A stretch of DNA of 64,000 bases from Mangrovibacillus cuniculi. GTDB taxonomy: Bacteria; Bacillota; Bacilli; Bacillales; R1DC41. Numbering within the stretch: the stretch's first letter is position 1; each line of letters opens with the position of its first letter. The stretch spans positions 392,501 through 456,500 of the forward strand of contig NZ_CP049742.1 of assembly GCF_015482585.1 (NCBI RefSeq), given 5' to 3'. Below the pieces are notes generated by a model. That model saw only the letters and a program-made list of their open reading frames with translations. It searched no databases and was not told where the DNA came from. Shown one piece after another: positions 58,407 through 64,000 of this stretch. Both the position numbers and the translations under genes were made by a program.

Positions 58407-58976
58407 ATGTTTAAGATTAAAACTTACTTAGAGAAACTATATTATGATTATGGTAATCCATATATTATGGACAATCCTAAAGAAAGGTATATTGATATAG
58501 ATGATTCATTAAAGATTAGTGAAATAATTGATCATAGGAAATTCACTGCAGATTGTATTCAAGAATTTATTTCGATTGAATACAATAACAAATCCATTGT
58601 TAATTTCGATGTGCCAAGCGGTTTGTCTTTATGGGAAGATACATATTTACCAGCAATAGAGGGTTATATTCAGAATGGTAAAGTTGAAATTATGTATGGA
58701 ATTGATCCTATATTGTTAAGTTTGGAGGAATCAAATAACAATGAAATGTTATTATCGATATATGATGAATGGAAGCCTAATGATATCTATGTCGAAGAAT
58801 TTTTACCTCAAAACGAATTTATAGAATCACTTTTGGATAATGCGAGTCATTACTATGAGAAACTAATGGAGTATAAAATTACTGAGGATAGAGAATTACG
58901 ACACTCCTCATCAAAAGATTATCCAGTGGAAATGTTGAACACAATTCTTGAATTACGGAAACAGATAAAGCGATAA
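58407..58976 (+). CDS. Hypothetical protein in the accessory stretch
   Basis: A 189-residue soluble, strongly acidic protein (MFKIKTYLEKLYYDYGNPYIMDNPKERYIDIDDSLKISEIIDHRKFTADCIQEF...). AAGGTGA precedes the ATG. No signal, membrane span or known motif. Size, acidity and its place between two R3 repeats in a row of short unrelated genes resemble immunity-gene clusters; no toxin gene lies beside it, so the role is inference. Confidence 0.65.
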   Translation: MFKIKTYLEKLYYDYGNPYIMDNPKERYIDIDDSLKISEIIDHRKFTADCIQEFISIEYNNKSIVNFDVPSGLSLWEDTYLPAIEGYIQNGKVEIMYGIDPILLSLEESNNNEMLLSIYDEWKPNDIYVEEFLPQNEFIESLLDNASHYYEKLMEYKITEDRELRHSSSKDYPVEMLNTILELRKQIKR

Positions 58977-59031
58977 CATTTATTAGATTTTCTCTAATTA
59001 TTTGTAATAAAGAGCGACAGGACTTGTTTCT

Positions 59032-59135
59032 GAGACAGAGGGTCTGGTTCCTCGTCTCACCAATATTTTAAATGTAAATGATGTCGGGCACTTTGTAATT
59101 CCTAAATATTTGTGTAAAGACACAGTCCCTGTCCC
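59032..59135. repeat. About 105-bp dispersed repeat R3, copy 2
   Basis: GAGACAGAGGGTC ... TTCCTCGTCTC, ATGTAAATGATGTCGGGCAC, TGTAAAGACACAGTCCC. Strongly similar to 58240-58352. The rest of the gap 58977-59350 shows nothing recognisable. Confidence 0.85.
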
Positions 59136-59350
59136 ATTACCTTCATCATTTTGATTAGACCATAAATAACGGTAGAGTATATTGAAGACACCGGCAAGTC
59201 TTTTTTTGTTTAAAAAGATTGCAGAACTCTAGAGTTTTTGTTGCAATCTTCGCTACTATTATTTTGCATTAAACAATTGTGTTTAGGTGAGAAGTATTCA
59301 TAGATTTTTAGCTCTAAAAATAAGTAATGATGAAGGGAGAGTGAAGTAAG

Positions 59351-59848
59351 TTGAAAAAGAAAAAAATCGCTTTATCTCTAATTTTAGTGCTGTTAATAAT
59401 ATCTTTATGGTTTAACGGTACTATTTTACAGAAACAAACGGGGTTAAAAGAATGGGAAGAGAGTACATACAATCAATTAGTCAGTAAATTATATATGGGT
59501 GGACAGTTATTAGGGTATGAAACACCTTGGTATGAACAAGCAAAAGCATCTTTAGAAATTGGCGAAGCCGCTGTGGTCCTTAACCAATGGATAGTATACA
59601 GTGAAAAAACAGGGAAGAAGGTAGGGATTCATGAAAAAGAAGTTGCAAAATATTTAAGGTATAGTGCGGATGTGTTAATAGACGCTGATAATCAGACAGA
59701 AAATGACGTTGCGAAGGTAGAGAAATATGTTAAAAGCGTGGCAGACATGCTTCGTTTGCAATTGGGGGAAAATGGAACCATTGGTGATATAACTGAAGAA
59801 AATAAGGAAGAGATTTTTAAAGAATTATATGAGCTAATCCAAGTGTAG
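59351..59848 (+). CDS. Hypothetical membrane-anchored helical protein
   Basis: A 165-residue protein: a basic start (MKKKK) and one N-terminal span (IALSLILVLLIISLWFNGTIL), then a helical, charged domain (LKEWEESTYNQLVSKLYMGGQLLGYETPWYEQAKASLEIGEAAVVLNQWIVYS). Start is TTG, with a GGGAGAGTGAAG region upstream at loose spacing. No lipobox. Family unknown. It ends in a very stable hairpin terminator. Confidence 0.65.
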   Translation: MKKKKIALSLILVLLIISLWFNGTILQKQTGLKEWEESTYNQLVSKLYMGGQLLGYETPWYEQAKASLEIGEAAVVLNQWIVYSEKTGKKVGIHEKEVAKYLRYSADVLIDADNQTENDVAKVEKYVKSVADMLRLQLGENGTIGDITEENKEEIFKELYELIQV

Positions 59849-59859
59849 TGATAGAGAAA

Positions 59860-59908
59860 ATAACAAACTAACCATGCAACTATATAGGTGGCATGGTTAG
59901 TTTGTTAT
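59860..59908 (+). terminator. Terminator with a perfect 18-bp stem
   Basis: ATAACAAACTAACCATGC and its exact complement with a 13-nt loop. Confidence 0.85.
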
Positions 59909-60579
59909 GAAGAATTTTTAAAAACATCATAATGACCACCTTGTAACATAAATAAAACTTACCTATTTGCTATAAATAGTTGGGTTTTCTAGCTTACTTC
60001 CCGTCCAAATTGTCTACGTGTTATTTTATCTAGTTCATTCATGACCAGAACGCCACATAGTGTCTTGGCAAAACTTCGAAAGATCCTCTACATCCAAATT
60101 TATATCCTTTAAAAATTCTCTTTTTCACCTTCGATTTGCCACCTCCAAGGATATTAGTGAGTAAGTGGCAGGTTGTTCAACAAAAAATACCTATTCCTTT
60201 GAAAATTTATGAGGACAATCCAATGTAGAAGGAAAGAAGTTAACACTCCTTACTGTTGGTGTGTCCTGCCCATTCGGCAACGTTTCAGAAGAAATTCCCC
60301 CATCGGTGGACATGGTTACATCGATTAAGTCGGATGTAGGCATTCCGTCATCGTTCACATATTGAACAAAAAGAAAAAATTGTTAATCTAGATAATGGTT
60401 TTTTGAACTAATATAAACCGATAATTTGTGGTAATACTCATAGAAAATATACGTTGAAATGAAGATTTCTATCTTCCTTGATAAAAACTTTATCAGTTTA
60501 TCAATGAAACTTCATTACAAAAAGACTGAAACGTGAAAAATTTTTTCTATATACACAAAGGTAGTAAGGAGTAGAGATA
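59909..60579. other. Gene-free stretch with decayed coding fragments
   Basis: No intact gene. On the minus strand two in-frame remnants are readable: about 60191-60373 (QYVNDDGMPTSDLIDVTMS, STDGGISSETLPNGQDTP, then a stop), and about 60000-60090 (AKTLCGVLVMNELDKITRRQ, FGREV). Neither has a start with a ribosome site or a recognised family. They look like relics of displaced genes. Confidence 0.45.
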
Positions 60580-61221
60580 TTGGATATACAAATCGGTTAC
60601 TTACCCAAGAGAACGTATAGTATACAACCGTCAATAGGTGGAAACTTTCCATTCGCGTTAACAAGTGATCCATCTTATGTTTTAAAAGTAGATCGAACCT
60701 ATCTTCCAGAAATCAACAGTGATTTTTTCCCGCTATGGATGAAGAATATAAAAGCCTATCCGCTATATATTTGTGCCGAGTTTCCACTAGATATGTTGGA
60801 TGAGTTTGAAAATGAATGTAAGGAACTTGTTATAAGTAATCGGTGCTTAAAGAGTAAGGATTACTCTTTAGTGGTTACGGAAATCAAAAATGAATTACAG
60901 TTTCGAGAGCTGTTTCCTTACTACATAACAATTGGCTTCGGAATTGGTTTAGTTCTTTGGTCCACGAATAAGGATATTATTAGCGTAGTAAAAAGAGAAT
61001 GGAAAGGAGGAAGTAATAAAGGCTATAGGAAAGGAAAACATAAACCACTAATTGAAGATACTTTAGTGGTAGATTTAGATGAAGAAACAAGTATCTTTTG
61101 GATTGGTTACGATGGTGATAATTTTGTAGTCATCTCTAATCGATCATCCTTTTCAACGTATGAGCAAATAGTCCAAACGTTACCGGATTTTGTTGTACCT
61201 AACATAGTTGAGTTTGAATGA
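60580..61221 (+). CDS. Hypothetical protein in the accessory stretch
   Basis: A 213-residue soluble protein. It starts at TTG with AAGGAGTAGAG upstream (LDIQIGYLPKRTYSIQPSIGG) and includes FPYYITIGFGIGLVLWSTNKDII and SIFWIGYDGDNFVVISNRSSFSTYEQI. No signal peptide or reliable membrane span. It is convergent with a SUKH-family gene and shares a long hairpin terminator with it. I do not recognise the family; an immunity or defence role is possible only by neighbourhood. Confidence 0.65.
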   Translation: MDIQIGYLPKRTYSIQPSIGGNFPFALTSDPSYVLKVDRTYLPEINSDFFPLWMKNIKAYPLYICAEFPLDMLDEFENECKELVISNRCLKSKDYSLVVTEIKNELQFRELFPYYITIGFGIGLVLWSTNKDIISVVKREWKGGSNKGYRKGKHKPLIEDTLVVDLDEETSIFWIGYDGDNFVVISNRSSFSTYEQIVQTLPDFVVPNIVEFE

Positions 61222-61230
61222 ATATAAGTA

Positions 61231-61286
61231 TAAAACACCTAAGACCCATAGAAAAGACCTGCTTTTTGTGGGTCTTAGGTGTTTTA
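61231..61286. terminator. Bidirectional terminator, perfect 18-bp stem
   Basis: TAAAACACCTAAGACCCA and its complement around a 20-nt loop; the right arm overlaps the SUKH stop codon. Confidence 0.88.
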
Positions 61287-61796
61287 ATAGGATGGCTCAA
61301 GCTGAGAGGGTCTCAAGTAAGGTTGATGAAATAGCAATGGTGAAAAATCTTTAAATGACGATGCAACGATTGTTTTGCTATAAGGAACATCAGCTTCTGA
61401 GTAATCTTCATAAAAGTAAACAACAGTCGGTTTTTCCGTACAATTTGTATAATCCATAGCAAAGCAAGAATGTGGATAGGTTTCCCACCCTAAAAGAACG
61501 ATATTTTCAGGAAGAGTTAACTTTTTTAACTCTTCTCTATACGAGAAAATCCCTTCACTATCTTCTTCTTCTGTCCCATCTAAATCAATCCCTAAAAAGT
61601 AGGGGATTCTACATTTGCCATAACTCTGTATGTGTATTTTATTAAAGTATAGCGTTCCGCCGTTACTTTCTTTTAACAACTCTATATATTCTTTAGGGAA
61701 CTCCACACCTAACTTATATTCAGCTTTTTCTATAACATCATTTTTGGCTGGAAGAACTTTTTCGTCCCAAAAGCCTTTTTCTCTATAGTAATGCAT
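61284..61796 (-). CDS. SMI1/KNR4 (SUKH) family protein
   Basis: A 170-residue SUKH-1 protein. The fold's signature can be read: VIEKAEYKLGVEFPKEYIELLKESNGGTLYFN, then YFLGIDLDG...EGIFSYREEL and LPENIVLLGWETYPHSCFAMDYTN. SUKH proteins are mostly immunity proteins against diverse secreted nuclease or deaminase toxins. GAGGTGG lies upstream of the ATG. No cognate toxin is in the window; such orphan immunity genes occur in polyimmunity clusters. Confidence 0.9.
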   Translation of the reverse strand: MHYYREKGFWDEKVLPAKNDVIEKAEYKLGVEFPKEYIELLKESNGGTLYFNKIHIQSYGKCRIPYFLGIDLDGTEEEDSEGIFSYREELKKLTLPENIVLLGWETYPHSCFAMDYTNCTEKPTVVYFYEDYSEADVPYSKTIVASSFKDFSPLLFHQPYLRPSQLEPSY

Positions 61797-61819
61797 AACT
61801 TCTTAATCCACCTCTGACT

Positions 61820-62083
61820 CTAAATCCTAGCACGCTGTTGATCTAGTAGTTTTATCAACTTACTTTGTGACTTAAGACTTCGTTCCATCCTTTTTACACG
61901 GATAGAACTTTGTAGATAGGCTCTTACCTTTCTATTGGTGAAAAACAATTTTCGATACTTTTTGTCCTCGTAGACCTTAACAAACCATTTATACTGTTTT
62001 AGCAGCTCTATATGTTTATCGATTTTCTTCGTGTTTAGTGAAATTGTGTTTACTTGGAAAAAACTTAATAAGAAATCAAGCAA
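61820..62083 (-). CDS. Uncertain basic protein or gene fragment
   Basis: An 87-residue, very basic frame (KKIDKHIELLKQYKWFVKVYEDKKYRKLFFTNRKVRAYLQSSIRVKRMERSLKSQ...). The only start at its beginning is TTG 62083 without a ribosome site, and the open frame extends a further 14 codons upstream to a stop at 62126, so it could be the 3' end of a truncated gene. It ends 24 bp before the SUKH start. Beyond it, 62127-62412 shows nothing recognisable. Confidence 0.4.
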   Translation of the reverse strand: MLDFLLSFFQVNTISLNTKKIDKHIELLKQYKWFVKVYEDKKYRKLFFTNRKVRAYLQSSIRVKRMERSLKSQSKLIKLLDQQRARI

Positions 62084-62412
62084 ATGACTGTCACACCAAT
62101 CTGTACTTTTATGATGTAAATTATATCATATGCACAAAAGAGCATTATATTGAATTTTTCAAGCACAGGCGTTTCTTTTTATTAGACATACTGTCAATCA
62201 AGAAACTAAGAAGTGCGAGAGAATCCTTTGTTATGGTAAATTAAGTTTATCAGAATGCAGACTGGTTAGTTCCCTCTCAAAGTATATAAACCAAGAATGG
62301 TAATTTATTTAATTAAGAGTATTTGGTAAAGTAGTAAGTAAAATTGAGCAATTGATGTTAACTGTAAACTAGATCTGCTAAATAATTTAATGTAGAGTTG
62401 CAGGTGAATATA

Positions 62413-62781
62413 ATGGAATCCTATCCTTCAGAATTAGATTTCATATCTTTATTTGAGTGTATACCAACAAAAAAAGATGAAAAGGAAATATTTCAGTACG
62501 ACGAGACCACTTTTGCATTTGGCATAAATGACTATGACTATGAAGTAATAGTCTCCCCTTTTTATCACAAATTTTCTCTTCTAGTAAGAACCATAGAAGA
62601 CAATGAAACCATAGGCTTTTACGACTTTAATTCAGTTGACAGGATTGAGATAATTTCTGATAGCAAGAACAAATCTTCTCTTAGATTATTTATGGAAAAT
62701 GATCGTGACAGGTTTCTAACGATTGTTGAAATTACTTTCAAACCAAGATTTAAGTTTCTGATGAAAGAATTGTACCGATAG
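62413..62781 (+). CDS. Hypothetical protein in the accessory stretch
   Basis: A 122-residue acidic soluble protein. ATG 62413 has GCAGGTGA upstream; the frame reaches a TTG five codons earlier. It contains FQYDETTFAFGINDYDYEVIVSPFYHKFSLLVRTIEDNETIGFYDFNSVDRIEI, a beta-rich pattern seen in several small immunity-like families. No catalytic motif. It ends directly before the decayed spoVR 3' end. Confidence 0.65.
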   Translation: MESYPSELDFISLFECIPTKKDEKEIFQYDETTFAFGINDYDYEVIVSPFYHKFSLLVRTIEDNETIGFYDFNSVDRIEIISDSKNKSSLRLFMENDRDRFLTIVEITFKPRFKFLMKELYR

Positions 62782-62784
62782 TAC

Positions 62785-62891
62785 AAACCTCATAATCATC
62801 TACCAGCAGAACGAAAAATATAGAAACAATAGTCTAGAATCGGAAGTTGTTTAACTTTGATAAGATAGTGATTCATCGCAAATATATCTCG
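62785..62891 (+). pseudogene. Decayed 3' end of a second spoVR copy
   Basis: The last eight codons, ATTCATCG then CAAATATATCTCGTGA, encode IHRKYIS and stop, identical in protein to the end of spoVR with synonymous changes. Upstream, AGAATCGGAA, TTGTTTAA and GCAGA-CGA blocks align with spoVR 57119-57180 with one 3-nt gap and many G-to-A changes; the frame is broken (several stops). No other part of spoVR is present here. Confidence 0.85.
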
Positions 62892-62892
62892 T

Positions 62893-62921
62893 GAAAAAAG
62901 ACGCCTTGGCGTCTTTTTTTC
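62893..62921 (+). terminator. Terminator following the spoVR remnant
   Basis: AAAAAGACGCC / GGCGTCTTTTT with a short loop, equivalent in position and shape to the intact spoVR terminator (shared CCTTGG loop). Confidence 0.88.
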
Positions 62922-62957
62922 TTAAATTTATATTGAGGAAGAGTATATTATATCTGA

Positions 62958-63254
62958 CTAGACACGAGTAACTTTCCTGTACTTTCGTTCTAAAAATATA
63001 GGTGCTATATTTAATAAGATAGAAACAATTGTCAAAAACCAAAATGCCCTTGCCATACCCGGTATTACGTCTGATAAAGCCGCCCAATCTTCTTCTATTA
63101 CCCACCGAGTTAGGTAACTGTAATCTGCACAAATTGTTAATGCTGTAAATGATAATGCCAACGCCATAGCGAGCTTATAATCTCTTCCTACCTTATACAA
63201 ATATAGATTTACAAAAGTTGATATTATTGCAATTACGCCAAATATTATCCACAT
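62958..63254 (-). CDS. Small three-span membrane protein
   Basis: A 98-residue integral membrane protein with three predicted spans: MWIIFGVIAIISTFVNLYLY, KLAMALALSFTALTICADYSYL and ARAFWFLTIVSILLNIAPIFL, then a basic tail (ERKYRKVTRV). GGGAGAA precedes the ATG. Family unknown. It is the last of three minus-strand genes beyond the spoVR remnant. Confidence 0.72.
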   Translation of the reverse strand: MWIIFGVIAIISTFVNLYLYKVGRDYKLAMALALSFTALTICADYSYLTRWVIEEDWAALSDVIPGMARAFWFLTIVSILLNIAPIFLERKYRKVTRV

Positions 63255-63320
63255 AAAGATTCTCCCGTAGTTATAAAAATTTTTTTCACATTCTCGCCTC
63301 TAACAATCCTCCAAGACATC

Positions 63321-63458
63321 TTAATAGTCGTCAAAGACCCCCTTAATTAAGCGGAACATCATTCTTGGAATAAAAGTTAGTATGTTCCATAGCAACTGAC
63401 CAACTAATTCACTACTAACATCCCTAAAAAAACGCCTAATAGATCTTCTTTTACTCAT
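63321..63458 (-). CDS. Small basic protein (45 residues)
   Basis: A 45-codon frame with a near-ideal TAGGAGGTAGAACGAAG ribosome site. The product (MSKRRSIRRFFRDVSSELVG, then QLLWNILTFIPRMMFRLIKG, then VFDDY) is a basic N-terminus followed by an amphipathic or membrane-associated helix. It lies between the frameshifted gene and the three-span protein on the same strand. No family recognised; its strong translation signal makes it likely to be real. Confidence 0.7.
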   Translation of the reverse strand: MSKRRSIRRFFRDVSSELVGQLLWNILTFIPRMMFRLIKGVFDDY

Positions 63459-63484
63459 CTTCGTTCTACCTCCTATTCTATTTG

Positions 63485-63951
63485 TCATTTCCGTACGTAA
63501 GACACATAGGAAGAAGCTCTTAACTGTAACGCAGGAGAACTGAGTTCAATTATTTCTGTCTTCCCATCAAGCGTAACCTTTGCATAGATGGAATTTGCAG
63601 ACTCAAAAGGAAATTCCAATTTGTTATTTGCACTCGTTGAACCTCCACCTCCAAGATTTACAGGGCCTCTATAGGGCATAGCAGACGAAGATAACCGTTT
63701 GTTACCCATGAAAAAAAGATGGCATAATCACTCACATTACCTTCTCCAATATAGGTAAGTTTGCCATTCCCATGAATAATTTCAGTGTTAGAAAGTTTCA
63801 CTAGGTAATCTTCAATCTTCCAACTCTCACTTTTACCTTCCAGTTGAAGTAAAAATAAATATTGGTCATCATTATCTTTCGTAAAATGTAACGCAACAAA
63901 AATACAATTAGAAATAAGTAACAAAATAATAGCAAGAAATTTAAATTTCAT
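63485..63951 (-). pseudogene. Membrane-anchored hypothetical protein with a frameshift in a T7 run
   Basis: AAAGGAGAATG precedes ATG 63951. The first frame encodes an N-terminal anchor (FKFLAIILLLISNCIFVALHF) and a domain with SWKIEDYLVKLSNTEIIHGNGKLTYIGEGNVSDYAIFF, then runs out of register at the seven-T tract (plus strand 63711-63717). Adding one T joins it in frame to MGNKRLSSSAMPYRGPVNLGGGGSTSANNKLEFPFESANSIYAKVTLDGKTEIIEL, a plausible continuation ending at 63485 (about 155 residues). This may be a real mutation, a phase-variable switch or a sequencing error. Confidence 0.65.
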
Positions 63952-64000
63952 AACTTCATTCTCCTTTAAACCTTTATATGCAAAATTAACATTCGTTTCC

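Noticed and set aside
62038-62244. Plus-strand 68-codon frame
   Set aside because: No ribosome site, biased composition, overlaps the minus-strand frame at 61820-62083.
57211-64000. Prophage or integrative element with its own integrase
   Set aside because: No integrase, recombinase, capsid, terminase or relaxase gene could be recognised; only the duplicated spoVR end suggests insertion.

Overview
The window looks like chromosomal DNA of a low-GC, endospore-forming Bacillaceae (Bacillus sensu lato). The grounds are strong AGGAGG-type ribosome sites with frequent TTG/GTG starts, sporulation genes (prkA, yhbH, spoVR, a proline-rich coat-like protein), CcpA-, MhqR- and PurR-like sites, and gene order matching the Bacillus subtilis yhb (queG-yhbB-trmL-prkA-yhbH), yhcT-yhcU-yhcX and pgcA-yhcY-yhcZ-yhdA-yhdB-yhdC blocks. 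The secreted protease closely resembles the KP-43 type of alkaliphilic bacilli. Species cannot be named from sequence alone.

Layout. 1-180: tail of a tRNA cluster (Cys, Leu). 180-9990: a sugar locus with ABC permeases, binding protein, YesM/YesN-type two-component system, ThuA-like protein, two Gfo/Idh/MocA dehydrogenases and a TIM-barrel isomerase. It reads as uptake plus oxidation-first (3-keto) breakdown of a glycoside. 10.5-15.5 kb: acyltransferase, tRNA-Gly, B3/B4 protein, queG, yhbB, trmL. 15.6-19.7 kb: prkA, a 48-codon gene and yhbH. 20.8-27 kb: acetate-transporter-like gene, cobalamin riboswitch with btuF-btuC-btuD/cbiZ, zinc-ribbon protein, proC. 27.7-31.3 kb: SIMPL protein, coat-like protein, purine permease, nitroreductase. 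31.5-38.6 kb: mscL, helD, CBS protein, aldo-keto reductase, wrbA with an MhqR-like operator, RluA-type synthase, yhcU. 38.9-48.4 kb: KP-43-type protease, thioredoxin/bdbC pair, malL, an IS3-family element, TetR regulator, yhcX. 49.5-57.2 kb: pgcA, yhcYZ, yhdA-C, GNAT protein, spoVR. 57.2-64 kb: an AT-rich accessory stretch of small unknown, immunity-like and broken genes, partly bracketed by spoVR and a decayed copy of the spoVR 3' end.

The most unusual feature is a set of seven intergenic tandem arrays (about 3.7 kb in total) made of imperfect palindromes with rigid unit lengths: 53 bp (four arrays), 52 bp (one) and 42 bp (two). These lengths are about 5 and 4 helical turns of B-DNA. Array B keeps a strict 53-bp register over 18 units while its palindrome arms change sequence completely. 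Five of the seven lie between convergent genes, and three follow the same order of terminator, 45-65-bp element, array. They resemble an analogue of enterobacterial REP/BIME arrays, possibly bound by a nucleoid protein or topoisomerase; that role is inference.

Functional links across the window: PrkA, YhbH and SpoVR are all present, matching the YeaG-YeaH-YcgB module known in other bacteria. The sugar operon probably borrows an ATPase from elsewhere, since none is encoded. The B12 locus both imports corrinoids and, through the fused CbiZ domain, remodels them.
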